NCBI RefSeq assembly: GCF_023074185.1
Contig: NZ_JADPKY010000114.1
Coordinates: forward strand, 1 to 64,000
Direction: 5' to 3'
Source of the DNA: Bradyrhizobium sp. 132
GTDB lineage: Bacteria; Pseudomonadota; Alphaproteobacteria; Rhizobiales; Xanthobacteraceae
DNA length: 64,000 nt
Position numbers and translations under genes: made by a program. The first letter of the stretch is position 1; every line of letters begins with the position of its first letter. Below, one piece after another: positions 6,782-16,419 of the stretch. The notes below the pieces were generated by a model. The model was not told the DNA's origin. It did not search any database and saw only the letters and a list, made by a program, of their open reading frames with translations.

Positions 6782-9781
6782 TCACTCATCCCCTGCGAGC
6801 AGGGCGGCGTTGCCGCCGGCTGCTGCGGTGTTGATCGTCACGGTCTGCTCGGTCGCAAAACGCGCGAGGTAGTGCGGGCCACCGGCTTTCGGGCCGGTTC
6901 CGGACAGGCCGTTGCCGCCGAACGGCTGCACGCCGACCACGGCGCCGATCATGTTGCGGTTGACGTAGATGTTGCCGATCTGGAGACGATCGATGATCGA
7001 CTCGATCGTATCGTCGATGCGGGAATGGACGCCGAGCGTCAGCCCGTAGCCGCTGCGCTCGATGGCTTGCAGGACGCGTTCGAGATTTTCGGCTGGGTAG
7101 CGCACGACATGCAGGATCGGGCCAAACACCTCCTCGGTGAGCTGGCCGGCATCCCTGAGCTCGAAAATATGCGGCGCGACGAAGCAGCCCTCCGGGGCGG
7201 TGCCGGCAAAGTGCAGCCGCGCCGCGGTCTTCATTCGCGCGATATGCGCATCGAGGCGCTGCTTGGCCTCAACGTCGACTACCGGACCGACATGGGTCGC
7301 GACGTCGCTCGCGTCGCCGATCTTCAGCTCGCGCGCCGCACCCGCGATCATCTCGATCATGCGGTCGGCGACGTCCTCCTGCACGAACAGCAGCCGCAGC
7401 GCCGAGCAGCGCTGGCCGGCAGAACGAAACGCCGAGGTGACGACGTCGTCTGCGACCTGCTCGGGCAACGCAGTCGCATCCGCGATCATGGTGTTGATGC
7501 CGCCGGTCTCCGCGATCAACGGCACGATGGGCCCATCCTTGGCCGCCAGCGCCCGATTGATGCTGCGCGCGACCTCGGTCGAGCCGGTGAAGACGATTCC
7601 GGCGATATCAGGGTGCGCGGCCAGCGCGGCGCCGATCCGGCCGTCACCGGTGACGAGCTGCAGCGCGCTTGCGGGGATGCCGGCCTCGTGCAGCAGCCGC
7701 ACCGCCTCAACCGCGATGCGCGGGGTCTGCTCGGCGGGTTTTGCGACCACGCTGTTGCCGGCGATGAGCGCGGCCGTGACCTGGCCCAGGAAAATCGCCA
7801 GCGGAAAATTCCATGGCGAGATGGCCACGAAGACGCCGCGGCCGCGCATGGCGAGCGTGTTGCTCTCGCCGGTTGGGCCCCGCATCGCGACCTCGTTGCC
7901 GAACAGCTTGCGGCCCTGCGCGGCATAATAGCGGCAGAAATCGGCGGCCTCGCGCAGCTCCGACAGCGCATCGTCGAGCGTCTTGCCGCCCTCGCGTTGC
8001 AGCAGTGCAATGAAATGGGGCGCGCAGTTCTCAAGAAGATGCGCGGCCTGCTCGAGCGCTGCCGCGCGCGCGGCTGCCGGAGTCCGGCTCCAGGCGGCAA
8101 AGCCCGCGCGCGCCGCGGCCACTGCCGCGTTGGCCTGATCCGGCGTTGCCTCAGTGACAGGCTTGAGGTCGGCCGTCTCGGCCTCGACGTCCGCCAGCAA
8201 CCGGTCGAGCGCTGCGCGCGCGCCGAATTCGACGCCGCGCGAATTGCGGCGCTCCGGCGCGTAGAGATCGCAGGGAAGCGGAATTTTTGGATGGGCCGCC
8301 TGCTGCGGCCGGACGATGGCGTCGGCCGGGCGCTGCAACAGCGCCGGGAGCGGCACACGATAATCGGCCGCTTGGGCTACGAAGGAGGAATTGGCACCGT
8401 TCTCCAACAGGCGCCGCACCAGATAGGCAAGCAGGTCGCGATGGCTGCCGACCGGCGCATAGGTGCGGTAGGCAATGTCGGGGTGATCCTTGGCAAACTG
8501 CTCGTAGAGCGCCTCGCCCATGCCGTGCAGGCGCTGGAATTCGAAGCCGCCGCTCTCGCCGGCAAGCTCCAGAACGGTCGCGACGCTCAGCGCGTTGTGG
8601 GTGGCGAATTGCGGGAAGATGCGCGGCCGCAGACTCAAAAGCTTTTGAGCACAGGCGACGTAGTTCAGATCCGTCATCGTCTTGCGCGTGAACACGGGAT
8701 AGCCGTCGAGCCCGCGCTCCTGCGCGCGCTTGATCTCGGTGTCCCAATAGGCGCCTTTCACCAGCCGCACCATCAGCTTGCGGTCATGCGCGCGGGCGAG
8801 CGCATCGACATAGTCGATCACGGCGCTTGCGCGCTTCTGATAGGCCTGGATCGCGAGCCCGAACCCGTCCCAACCGGCAAGGGAGGGATCGGCGAGCGTT
8901 GCCGCGATCACGTCGAGCGACAGCTCCAGCCGGTCGGCTTCCTCGGCATCGACGGTGAAGTTGAGATCATGGGCCCTGGCGCGCTGCGCGAGGTCCAGCA
9001 GTTGCGGCACCAGCTCGCGCATCACGCGGTCGCGGCTGATCGCCTCGAAGCGTGGATGCAGCGCCGAGAGTTTGACGGAGATGCCGGGCCGGTCGGGCAG
9101 GGGATGGTTACCGGCCGCCTTGCCGATCGTCTCGATGGCACTGGCATAGGCGTCGAAATAGCGCTTGGCGTCAGTGGCCGTGCGCGCGCCTTCGCCGAGC
9201 ATGTCGAAGGAATAGCGCGGTGTCTCGCCGGAGCGCGGCCGGCCCCGCTCCAGCGCCTGCTCGATGGTCTCCCCCAGCACGAAATGATTACCCATCAGCC
9301 GCATCGCCTGGCGCGTGGCGGTGCGCACGGCCGGCGCGCCCAGCCGCTTCACCAGTCGGCCGATGGTGCCGTCGGGCGTCTCGCCGGGCTGGATCACCCG
9401 TGCCGAGAGGCCGAGCGCCCAGGCCGAGGCGTTGACCAGGAAGGCGGTGGACCTGGTCTCGTGATGGATGAAGTCGCCTTCGCCCAGCTTGTCCTCGATG
9501 AACTGGTCGGCGGTGCGCGCGTCCGGCACGCGCAGCAGCGCCTCGGCCAACACCATCAAGGCGAGGCCCTCCTTGGTCGAGAGCGCGAACTCCCGCAGCA
9601 TGTCCTCGACCCCACCAAGCCGGTCGTCACGCTTGCGGATGGCCTCGATCAGCCGCGTCGCGGTGCGATCGATCCGCGCCTCCTGTGGCGGGTTGAGATG
9701 TGCAGCCGGCAAAAGCCGCGCGGCGATCTCAGCATCATCGGGCGCGTAAGCGGCGGAGAAGGGAGGCGGAATGTTCGGCAT
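6782..9781 (-). CDS. putA: Bifunctional proline dehydrogenase / P5C dehydrogenase PutA
   Basis: A 999-residue PutA from the start at 9781, which has AGGA seven bases upstream; an in-frame start at 9826 is less likely. The N-terminal FAD-dependent proline dehydrogenase barrel covers about residues 80-480 (PGISVKLSALHPRFEA, MVRLVKGAYWDTEIKRAQ, ATHNALSVATVLEL). The C-terminal aldehyde dehydrogenase covers 500-980, with ISPWNFPLAIFLGQ, FTGSTEVARS, the catalytic Cys in SAGQRCSALRLLF, and EVFGPILHVVRYPAENL. It oxidises proline to glutamate with substrate channelling. It lacks the ribbon-helix-helix regulator domain, as the compact Bradyrhizobium enzyme does, so control falls to the divergent Lrp-type gene. 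Confidence 0.97.
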   Translation of the reverse strand: MPNIPPPFSAAYAPDDAEIAARLLPAAHLNPPQEARIDRTATRLIEAIRKRDDRLGGVEDMLREFALSTKEGLALMVLAEALLRVPDARTADQFIEDKLGEGDFIHHETRSTAFLVNASAWALGLSARVIQPGETPDGTIGRLVKRLGAPAVRTATRQAMRLMGNHFVLGETIEQALERGRPRSGETPRYSFDMLGEGARTATDAKRYFDAYASAIETIGKAAGNHPLPDRPGISVKLSALHPRFEAISRDRVMRELVPQLLDLAQRARAHDLNFTVDAEEADRLELSLDVIAATLADPSLAGWDGFGLAIQAYQKRASAVIDYVDALARAHDRKLMVRLVKGAYWDTEIKRAQERGLDGYPVFTRKTMTDLNYVACAQKLLSLRPRIFPQFATHNALSVATVLELAGESGGFEFQRLHGMGEALYEQFAKDHPDIAYRTYAPVGSHRDLLAYLVRRLLENGANSSFVAQAADYRVPLPALLQRPADAIVRPQQAAHPKIPLPCDLYAPERRNSRGVEFGARAALDRLLADVEAETADLKPVTEATPDQANAAVAAARAGFAAWSRTPAAARAAALEQAAHLLENCAPHFIALLQREGGKTLDDALSELREAADFCRYYAAQGRKLFGNEVAMRGPTGESNTLAMRGRGVFVAISPWNFPLAIFLGQVTAALIAGNSVVAKPAEQTPRIAVEAVRLLHEAGIPASALQLVTGDGRIGAALAAHPDIAGIVFTGSTEVARSINRALAAKDGPIVPLIAETGGINTMIADATALPEQVADDVVTSAFRSAGQRCSALRLLFVQEDVADRMIEMIAGAARELKIGDASDVATHVGPVVDVEAKQRLDAHIARMKTAARLHFAGTAPEGCFVAPHIFELRDAGQLTEEVFGPILHVVRYPAENLERVLQAIERSGYGLTLGVHSRIDDTIESIIDRLQIGNIYVNRNMIGAVVGVQPFGGNGLSGTGPKAGGPHYLARFATEQTVTINTAAAGGNAALLAGDE

Positions 9782-9895
9782 GGCGTGTCCTGTGGCTGGA
9801 ATCCAGGATAATGCCCGCGCTACCATAGCTCGATAGACAAATTAGCTGATTTGCCTTAGAAAATGAAGCATACCAGCAACTTGGCCTTACAAAAG

Positions 9896-10357
9896 ATGGA
9901 ACTTGATCGAACCGACCGGAAAATCCTCTATATTTTACAGCAGGATGGGCGCATCGCCAATGTCGAGCTCGCCGAACGCATCGGGCTGTCTCCGACCTCG
10001 ATCGGCGAACGGCTGAAGCGGTTGCAGCGCGAGGGCTTTATCGAGGGCTATGGCGCGCGGCTCAACCCGCACCGGCTCGGCCTCGGGCTCCTGGTGTTCG
10101 TCGAGGTGCTGCTCGACAAGACCACGCCGGATAATTTCGAGCGTTTTGCGCGCGCGGTGAAACTCGCGCCCGAAGTGCTGGAGTGTCACATGGTTGCCGG
10201 CGGCTTCGACTATCTTGTGAAGGCGCGGCTGGCGGACATGACCGCGTATCGGCGTTTCCTCGGCGAGACCTTGCTGTCGATGCCGGGCGTGCGCGAGACG
10301 CGAACCTATGCGGTGATGGAAGAGATCAAGCGCGACGCACCGTTGCCGGTGGATTAA
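9896..10357 (+). CDS. putR: Lrp/AsnC-type regulator, probable PutR
   Basis: A 153-residue Lrp/AsnC protein. A winged helix-turn-helix (DRTDRKILYILQQDGRIANV, then LSPTSIGERLKRLQREG) covers residues 1-60. The RAM effector domain follows, with CHMVAGGFDYLVKARLADM at about 110-128. It is divergent from putA across a short gap that must carry both promoters and the operator. By analogy with PutR of related bacteria it should activate putA in response to proline (inference from family and context). An upstream ATG at 9863 would add 11 residues. Confidence 0.88.
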   Translation: MELDRTDRKILYILQQDGRIANVELAERIGLSPTSIGERLKRLQREGFIEGYGARLNPHRLGLGLLVFVEVLLDKTTPDNFERFARAVKLAPEVLECHMVAGGFDYLVKARLADMTAYRRFLGETLLSMPGVRETRTYAVMEEIKRDAPLPVD

Positions 10358-10488
10358 CGAAGTGCTGTCGCGATTGTCATTGCTGCGGCGTTGAACGAGC
10401 GGTGTTCGCGGGGAAAATAGTTCTCCGTGTGCAATCGCAACGCCTGTCGTCGAATGCACTGACCGTCTTCTAAAATTCTCTTGGCCCG

Positions 10489-10510
10489 GCTCCCGGATCG
10501 ACCCGGGAGC
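10489..10510 (-). terminator. Possible terminator hairpin after the cold-shock gene
   Basis: An 8-bp stem (GCTCCCGG paired with CCGGGAGC) with a 6-base loop lies 18 bases beyond the stop of the minus-strand cold-shock gene. The T-run on the minus strand is displaced (ATTTTAG further on), so it is a weak intrinsic terminator at best. Confidence 0.4.
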
Positions 10511-10528
10511 TAGCAAAAGCTGGCGGGC

Positions 10529-10729
10529 TTATACTTTGAGGTTCTCTGCGGAGCTTTTGCCTCGGTTTGCGATCTCTTCGTATTCCACCGTCTGTCCTTC
10601 GTTCAGGGACGACAGACCGGCTTTCTGCACTGCCGAGATATGCACGAACACATCCTTGCCGCCCGACGCAGGCTGGATAAATCCATAACCCTTCGTCGGG
10701 TTGAACCACTTGACCGTACCTTTAGCCAT
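10529..10729 (-). CDS. Cold-shock protein (CspA family)
   Basis: A 66-residue single CSD domain beginning MAKGTVKWFNPTKGYGFIQP, with the RNP1-type KGYGFIQP and the RNP2-type DVFVHIS motifs intact. It is an RNA/ssDNA-binding chaperone. The start at 10729 is chosen because GGAG lies eight bases upstream and it matches the family N-terminus; the longer frame to 10783 adds non-homologous residues. A decayed relative lies at 59304-59507. Confidence 0.95.
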   Translation of the reverse strand: MAKGTVKWFNPTKGYGFIQPASGGKDVFVHISAVQKAGLSSLNEGQTVEYEEIANRGKSSAENLKV

Positions 10730-10937
10730 CACGACTTCTCCGCGGGTCTTCCTCCGAGATATCGAACCGCCAGTCCCCGCCAACCGGCCGGTTCGGTCCT
10801 AATACGATACGCGGAATGTCGTTGGCTTGGTAGCTCAAACCACATCGGCCTTTCGCCGAATTCCGCTCAACTTCGCGGCGTTTTTGCCGGTTTTGCCCGT
10901 TTCGCGGTCAATCGGTCCGCGCGCCGCGCGCCATCCG

Positions 10938-11246
10938 TCAATAAGTCGCGGCCAGGTAATCGACGATCTTGCCGACATCGGCATCGTCGATCGGCGCGCC
11001 ATAGACCTTGATCATCTTTGTGACCTCGGCCTGCCAAAAACCTTTCTTGTCCTTCATCGGCGGCTGCGTGTTGATGTAGTCGGAGGAGTGGCAGGCCGTG
11101 CAATTGCCCTGAACCACTTCAAGATTGGGCCCGGGCTTGAACGCCGCGACCTCATCGGGGGTCTTGTAGTTGACCGGTGCTGCAATTGCCGAACCCACTA
11201 CGGCGGCGAGGGCGAGCGTGATGGCGGGGAAAACGGTGCGCTGCAT
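10938..11246 (-). CDS. sorB: Cytochrome c subunit of sulfite dehydrogenase, SorB-like
   Basis: A 102-residue protein with a clear signal peptide (MQRTVFPAITLALAAVVGSA) and one CxxCH haem motif (GNCTACHSSDY) near residue 50. A methionine suitable as the second ligand lies further on (PPMKDKKGF). The start is put at 11246 because GGGGA is six bases upstream; the ATG at 11252 abuts the ribosome site. The gene follows sorA after 11 bases, so it is the probable periplasmic electron acceptor for the molybdoenzyme. Confidence 0.87.
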   Translation of the reverse strand: MQRTVFPAITLALAAVVGSAIAAPVNYKTPDEVAAFKPGPNLEVVQGNCTACHSSDYINTQPPMKDKKGFWQAEVTKMIKVYGAPIDDADVGKIVDYLAATY

Positions 11247-11257
11247 GATCATTCCCC

Positions 11258-12457
11258 TCAGGCCACGGTGACGCGGACGGTTTCGACGACGTTGCGTAGA
11301 TAGCCCGCCGGATTCCAGCGCGGTGTATCCGGCTGGGTTTCGCCGCCATTGCCGGTGGCGCGCACCTTGAGCTCGTGGGAGCCGGCCGCGAGCTTCACCG
11401 GCAGCTTCCATTCACGGAACGAGTATTTGCCAATATCCTTGCCGAGCCTGGCGCTGGTCCAGGTCTTGCCGCCGTCGGTGGAGACCGCGACTTCCTTGAT
11501 GCCCTTGCCGCCATCGAAGGCGATGCCGCGCAGCGTCGTGCCGCCAGCTTTCAGCTTGGCTCCGTCACTGACGCTGGTGATGAAGGAGCGAAGGGTGAAG
11601 CGGTTGATCGGGATCGTCGCCTTCGGCGCGGTGCCGGGCTCGATCGCATTGTTCGGGGTATCCGGAATGCGATAGGCCGACTTCATCCAGAAGCCGTCAT
11701 AGACATTGTCGATGACGGTGATCTCGTTGAGATGCTTGACCCAGTAGGTGCCGTAATAACCGGGCACGATCAGGCGCAGCGGGAAGCCGTTGAGGAACGG
11801 CAGATCCTCGCCGTTCATGCCATAGGCCAGCATCACCTCGCCGTCGGTGGCATGGTCGAGGTCGAGCGCCTTGGCGAAATCCGGAGTCTTATCGCTGACC
11901 GGGCCGTCCAAGCCCCCGAACACGACTTGCTTGGCGCCGGCCTGCACGCCCGCCATCTCCAGCACGGCCTTTAGCGGCACGCCGCGCCAGCGCGCATTGC
12001 CCATCGCGCCGTTGGCGAGTTGGCCGCCAGCGACGCGCGGCTCGACGAGGCCGCGGCTGTTGCCGGAGCACTGGTTGACGGCGACGATCTCGCTCGCCTT
12101 CATTTTCTTGATGTCCTTGAGCGACAGCTTGAGCGGCTTGTCGACCTTGCCCTTGATCTCGAGCGTGAACTTGTCGGGGTCGAGATTGTAGGGCAGGTCG
12201 GAAAGGTGATAGCGCACGAAGAACGCGTTGTTCGGCGTGATCGGGCCATCGTTGAACACCGCGAACGGCGTCTCGAGCTGCGGCGGCCGGGCGGTCAGGC
12301 CGATCATCGGCCGCTTCTGTGGATATTTCACCAACGGCCGGTCGCCATTGGCGAAGGGCAGGGTGACGGTGTCGAGTGCCAGCGCCTTGCTTGAATTCAG
12401 TGCGGCCGTAATAGCGGCAAGGCCCGCTCCTTTGAGCAGGTCGCGTCGATCGAACAT
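11258..12457 (-). CDS. sorA: Sulfite:cytochrome c oxidoreductase molybdopterin subunit, SorA-like
   Basis: A 399-residue sulfite oxidase-family protein. It starts with a twin-arginine signal (MFDRRDLLKGAGLAAITAAL), so it is exported folded. The molybdenum-ligand cysteine is in VAVNQCSGNSRG (Cys130). The molybdopterin domain is followed by a C-terminal Ig-like dimerisation domain (about 290-399). It oxidises sulfite to sulfate in the periplasm and passes electrons to the adjacent cytochrome. The start at 12457 has GGAGGAG five bases upstream. sorB follows directly. Confidence 0.93.
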   Translation of the reverse strand: MFDRRDLLKGAGLAAITAALNSSKALALDTVTLPFANGDRPLVKYPQKRPMIGLTARPPQLETPFAVFNDGPITPNNAFFVRYHLSDLPYNLDPDKFTLEIKGKVDKPLKLSLKDIKKMKASEIVAVNQCSGNSRGLVEPRVAGGQLANGAMGNARWRGVPLKAVLEMAGVQAGAKQVVFGGLDGPVSDKTPDFAKALDLDHATDGEVMLAYGMNGEDLPFLNGFPLRLIVPGYYGTYWVKHLNEITVIDNVYDGFWMKSAYRIPDTPNNAIEPGTAPKATIPINRFTLRSFITSVSDGAKLKAGGTTLRGIAFDGGKGIKEVAVSTDGGKTWTSARLGKDIGKYSFREWKLPVKLAAGSHELKVRATGNGGETQPDTPRWNPAGYLRNVVETVRVTVA

Positions 12458-12640
12458 GTGGTCTCCTCCCGGAGCTTGTCGTTGGATCGCGGTCATCACC
12501 GCGTTCCTGCGCTCATCTGTCGCAACGACTCAGTTGAAGTCAATTCGTGCTTTCGCAGCAGGCCCATGCCGCTGCGTTGCAGCAAGCCGGTGTTACGTTT
12601 GTAACGAGATTGAGCCGAGCCGTAGCCGCAGGCGACGGTG

Positions 12641-12772
12641 CACCTCTCCCGCTTGCGGGAGAGGTCGCGCCGAAGGCGCGGGTGAGGGCTTTCTCCTCTC
12701 AGGGATTGTCCCTACGCGGAGACACCCTCTCCCCAACCCTCTCCCGCAAGCGGGAGAGGGAGCGCACCTCTC
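12641..12772. repeat. Palindromic repeat, family B (CTCTCCCGC...GCGGGAGAG)
   Basis: Two short hairpins (CTCTCCCGCTTGCGGGAGAG at 12644-12663 and CCCTCTCCCGCAAGCGGGAG near 12737) flank a spacer, together forming a larger inverted repeat. It occupies most of the 322-base gap between sorA (upstream side) and the end of the cyclase gene. Half copies are near 32811-32859 and 38451-38472. Nothing else is seen in the gap. Confidence 0.8.
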
Positions 12773-12779
12773 GCGCGGC

Positions 12780-14513
12780 TTACGCGGCCACGCGCTCGCT
12801 CCGGTCAACGAGCGCCGACAGCTCCCTGGCGTCCGCGACGACGCGCACGGCCATCGGTTCGTCGCGGCCACGGATCGCGACCTCGTGCTGCGGCAGCGCG
12901 TCGTCGGCGAGGCCCGCGGTGCGGCGGACTTCCTCCGAGACGATCGCTTCGCAGGCCAGTGTCTTGGTCATGTCCTGGAGGCGGGCCGCGACGTTGACGG
13001 CATCGCCCAGTGCCGTGAAGACGATGTGATCCCGATAGCCGATGTCGCCGACGATGACCTCGCCGCCGTGAATGCCGATGCCGAAGCGGATCGGCTGGCG
13101 CAGATCGTGGCCCAGCAGCTCGTTGAGCTCGTCGATTTGCGTGGCGATCCCGGCGGCGGCCTTCAGCGCCTGCCGGCAGGCGTTCTGCGGATCGGCGGAG
13201 AGCCCGAACAGCGCCAGCATGCCGTCGCCGACGAACTGGTTCGGCTGGCCGCCGTTCTCGATCACGGCCTGCGAGACGGCGCCGAGGAAGCGGTTGACGA
13301 TGAACACGGTATCGAACGGCAGCCGCTTCTCGGCCAGCTGCGTCGAGCCGCGCATGTCCACGAACAGGCTGACGAGATAGCGCTCCTGGCCGATTCTGGC
13401 GGGCGTCGAGGCCTGCGCGTTCGCCGATAGAGTATGCGAGGTGAAGAGCTGGAAGAAGGAGAGGTCCGATGTCGGCCGCAGCTGGCAGGCCAGCCTGATC
13501 GATGGATCGCTGGTGCCGACACGGGTGAGCACGAACGCCTCGCGCTGCGACGGCTCGGGCAGGGCGCCATGATCGCCGATGATGCGGATGCGGCAGGTCG
13601 AGCAGCGGGCGCGGCCACCGCAGACGCTCGCATGCGGCAGATTGTGACGCAGGCTCGCTTCCAGCACGGAGAGGCCCTTGGGAACGCGCACCGTCTTGCC
13701 GTTGCCGTAGGACAGCGCGATCATGCCACCGCGCCGCTCGCGCAAGGCGCGTGCGCCGCGCGCCAGCAGCGCCAGCCCCAGCAGTCCGAGATAGCCGGCG
13801 GTGAGGCCGCCGGTGATGCGGTCGAGCGTCGCGGCCTCGGCGGCGGTGCCGACCTGGCGGTGCGTGAGATTATGCGTCCGCCATTCCCCGTCGTCGGCCT
13901 CGACCTCGACGCTGCGGCCACCCTGGTAGACACCAAGCAGCGACAGCGTCGGGATCAGCACAGCCGCCGCGAGCAGATAGGGCGCCGCGCGCGTGAAGAA
14001 TGATTTGAGGCGGAGCCAGAAAAAGATGCCGATGCAGCCGTGCACCCAGGCAATGATCAGCAGGATCGTCATGGTCCAGATTCGGTTCGACGCGACGAAG
14101 AACAGATAGAGTTCCTGCGGATAGAGTTTTTGGTGTCCGTACAGCGTCTGGCCGAGCCGCACGCCGATCACATGCGCCATGACCAGCGCGGGGATGCTTA
14201 AGCCCAGCACGAGTTGCAGCGGCTCGACCGTCCGCCAGCGGAACTGCCGGCGCTGATACAGCGCGTAGATGCCGAGCCCCATATGCGTGAGCGCCGCCGC
14301 GTAGAACACGATCGCAACCGGCAGGAACTGCCAGAACAGCGTGTGGTAATAGACTCCGATCTCCATGGCATCGACCGAGATGTTGCCGAGCGCATGGTTG
14401 AGGAAATGGCTGACCACATAGGCGAACAAAATGACGCCGCAGACCAGCCGCACCTGCCGCAAGCTGATGGCGCGGGAAAGCTCGAAAAATCGTGAGGATG
14501 CGGTGGCGGCCAT
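12780..14513 (-). CDS. Membrane adenylate cyclase with cytochrome b-like and 2Fe-2S domains (CyaC-like)
   Basis: A 577-residue three-part protein. Residues 20-265 hold about six membrane helices with well-placed histidines (SHFLNHALG, LTHMG, MAHVIG, WVHGCIG), as in succinate dehydrogenase-type b cytochromes. Residues 270-360 form a plant-type ferredoxin domain (CGGRARCSTC, then LACQLRP, giving the C-x5-C-x2-C plus C pattern). Residues 390-560 form a class III cyclase with both metal aspartates (FVDMRGST and FVGDGMLALFG). The architecture is that of the redox-responsive CyaC cyclase of Sinorhizobium, so it probably makes cAMP according to quinone-pool or iron-sulfur redox state. Confidence 0.88.
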   Translation of the reverse strand: MAATASSRFFELSRAISLRQVRLVCGVILFAYVVSHFLNHALGNISVDAMEIGVYYHTLFWQFLPVAIVFYAAALTHMGLGIYALYQRRQFRWRTVEPLQLVLGLSIPALVMAHVIGVRLGQTLYGHQKLYPQELYLFFVASNRIWTMTILLIIAWVHGCIGIFFWLRLKSFFTRAAPYLLAAAVLIPTLSLLGVYQGGRSVEVEADDGEWRTHNLTHRQVGTAAEAATLDRITGGLTAGYLGLLGLALLARGARALRERRGGMIALSYGNGKTVRVPKGLSVLEASLRHNLPHASVCGGRARCSTCRIRIIGDHGALPEPSQREAFVLTRVGTSDPSIRLACQLRPTSDLSFFQLFTSHTLSANAQASTPARIGQERYLVSLFVDMRGSTQLAEKRLPFDTVFIVNRFLGAVSQAVIENGGQPNQFVGDGMLALFGLSADPQNACRQALKAAAGIATQIDELNELLGHDLRQPIRFGIGIHGGEVIVGDIGYRDHIVFTALGDAVNVAARLQDMTKTLACEAIVSEEVRRTAGLADDALPQHEVAIRGRDEPMAVRVVADARELSALVDRSERVAA

Positions 14514-14796
14514 GATTCTGTTCTATCAGTTCATGAAGGAGAACAGCCAGCGTCGCGTTTAATTCCGGGGCTGGACAGCTTGCGGGATCACATACGCGGC
14601 ACGGTTACGAAATCGTAGGTTGGGCCGAGGCGCCTTGGCGCCGTGCCCTTTAATCGGCACTTAGGGTGGCCGCGCTTCGCTTTGCCCACCGGTCTCCTCG
14701 TCGGGGCTGGGATCGTCGCTCGCTTGTCCGGCGCGACACCAGGTGCACGGTACCCCCGCATTGACTCCCCGTCCCAGGTTGGCGAAAAGCGCGGCC

Positions 14797-16386
14797 GTGA
14801 CGACAGCTCCCGATATCACCGTGCTCCCCAATGGCGCCGCGCGCTGGCCACTCGTCATGGCCGCTGCGATCATTGCCGCGATGACGCTGCTGCGCATCGT
14901 CTACGCCTCCGCGATCGAGCTGCGCACGGATGAGGCCTATTACTGGACCTGGTCGCAGGAGACAGCGCTCAGCTTCCTCGATCACCCCCCGGGCATCGCC
15001 TGGCTGATCCGGTTCGGCACCGCCATCTTCGGCGACACCACGCTCGGTGTGCGCTTCGGCGGCATCGTCGCGATGCTGGTGACGCAGCTCCTGCTCGCCG
15101 ATATCGTCCGCCGCCTCACCCATGATGTGCGCGCCGTCGTGCTCGCGGTGCTGATGCCGGAGGCCGCGCTCTACTACGGTCTGCTGATGGCCAAGGTCGC
15201 GCCCGATGTCGCCATGATCCCGTTTGCGGTGGCGATGATATGGTCCCTGGTGCGGCTTGCGCAGGGCGGCGACGGCCGCTGGTGGCTTGCGGCCGGCCTG
15301 TTCGCCGGGTTGGCGATGCTGTCGAAATTCACCGTGATCATGTTCGCGCCGGCGGTTGCCGCCTTTCTGCTGGTGCCGGATTGGCGCTGGCGCTGGCTGC
15401 GCAGCCCCTATCCGTACCTCGCGGTCCTGATCGCAATCGCGGTGTTCTCTCCGGTCCTGATCTGGAACGTGCAGCACGACTGGGCCGCTATCCGCTTTCA
15501 GGGCGTGCGCGCCACCACCAGCTACGGCATCTCGCTCCGCACCTTCGGCGATTACATCGGCCTGCAATTCGGGCTGGTCGGTTTCGTCATGCTGCCGGTG
15601 GTGCTGACGGGGCTGGTGCTGACGGCTTGGCGCGGCTATCGCACGCGCGAGCCGGTCGCGATTTTGCTGTCGACCGCGGTCTTGGTGCCGTTCTTCTATT
15701 TCCTGGCGAAATCGCTGACGCTTCGGGTCGGCGACACCTGGCCGATGTTCATGTGGCCGGTCGGCTTCGCCGCTGCCGCTGTCAACCTCACCATGATGAC
15801 GCGTGAAAAATGGTCGGCGCGGATGCTCAGATCGTCGCTGTTCTGGGTCAACACGGCGGTGGTGTCGGGCATCGCTTTCGTCGTGGTCGTGTTCCTCTAT
15901 TACGTCGCCGCGCCCTGGAATTTGCTCGGCAAGATCGATCCGATCGGTGCCGAGTCCGGTTACGAGCAGGTCGCAGCGCGCGCGCAGGCCGCGCTGGATG
16001 AGACCGGCGCAACCTGGATCGCAACCACGGACTACCGCACCTACGCCATGATGCGCTGGCTGTTCAGGGGCCGCGTGCCCGTGATCGAGATCAACGAGCG
16101 CGGCCGCTTCCAGGATTTCCGCGATCCCGGCATGGACCGGATCAGTGACCACGCGGGCATTTATGTCGGGCGAGAGCCGGACAATCGCTCATCGCTATGG
16201 GATTCGATCCCGGCCAAGCGCGAGCAACTCGGCCAGGTCGAACGACGCTGGCGCGGCCTCGTGATGGACAATTATGTGGTGGAGAAGCTGACTGGCTGGA
16301 CCCCGGAGCTGTCGCCGCCGAAGGACTCGCCGCTATTCCAGTGGCGCGTGCTGGCGGGCGAGTTCGAGAAGCGCGTGTTAGCCTGA
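14797..16386 (+). CDS. Glycosyltransferase family 39 membrane protein
   Basis: A 529-residue multi-pass protein of the PMT/ArnT superfamily. The diagnostic first loop LRTDEAYYWTWSQETALSFL followed by DHPPGIAWLIRFG carries the catalytic Asp-Glu pair near residue 45. About ten hydrophobic helices follow, then a soluble C-terminal part (about 400-529). It uses a polyprenyl-phosphate sugar to modify a lipid or protein on the periplasmic side; the acceptor is unknown. The start is uncertain: GTG at 14797 fits GAAAAG eight bases upstream, while a GTG at 14743 would add 18 residues without homology. Confidence 0.87.
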   Translation: MTTAPDITVLPNGAARWPLVMAAAIIAAMTLLRIVYASAIELRTDEAYYWTWSQETALSFLDHPPGIAWLIRFGTAIFGDTTLGVRFGGIVAMLVTQLLLADIVRRLTHDVRAVVLAVLMPEAALYYGLLMAKVAPDVAMIPFAVAMIWSLVRLAQGGDGRWWLAAGLFAGLAMLSKFTVIMFAPAVAAFLLVPDWRWRWLRSPYPYLAVLIAIAVFSPVLIWNVQHDWAAIRFQGVRATTSYGISLRTFGDYIGLQFGLVGFVMLPVVLTGLVLTAWRGYRTREPVAILLSTAVLVPFFYFLAKSLTLRVGDTWPMFMWPVGFAAAAVNLTMMTREKWSARMLRSSLFWVNTAVVSGIAFVVVVFLYYVAAPWNLLGKIDPIGAESGYEQVAARAQAALDETGATWIATTDYRTYAMMRWLFRGRVPVIEINERGRFQDFRDPGMDRISDHAGIYVGREPDNRSSLWDSIPAKREQLGQVERRWRGLVMDNYVVEKLTGWTPELSPPKDSPLFQWRVLAGEFEKRVLA

Positions 16387-16419
16387 CGAGGGAAGCGAGC
16401 GCGCCGCGCAAGCAATGCG

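Noticed and set aside
6698..9811. A 1037-codon open frame antisense to putA
   Set aside because: It is a shadow of GC-rich coding on the other strand: composition is Arg/Gly/His/Asp-rich with no domain, while putA on the minus strand is unmistakable.
14650..16152. A 500-codon minus-strand frame rich in His, Gln and Arg
   Set aside because: It is antisense to the GT39 glycosyltransferase; no ribosome site or domain.
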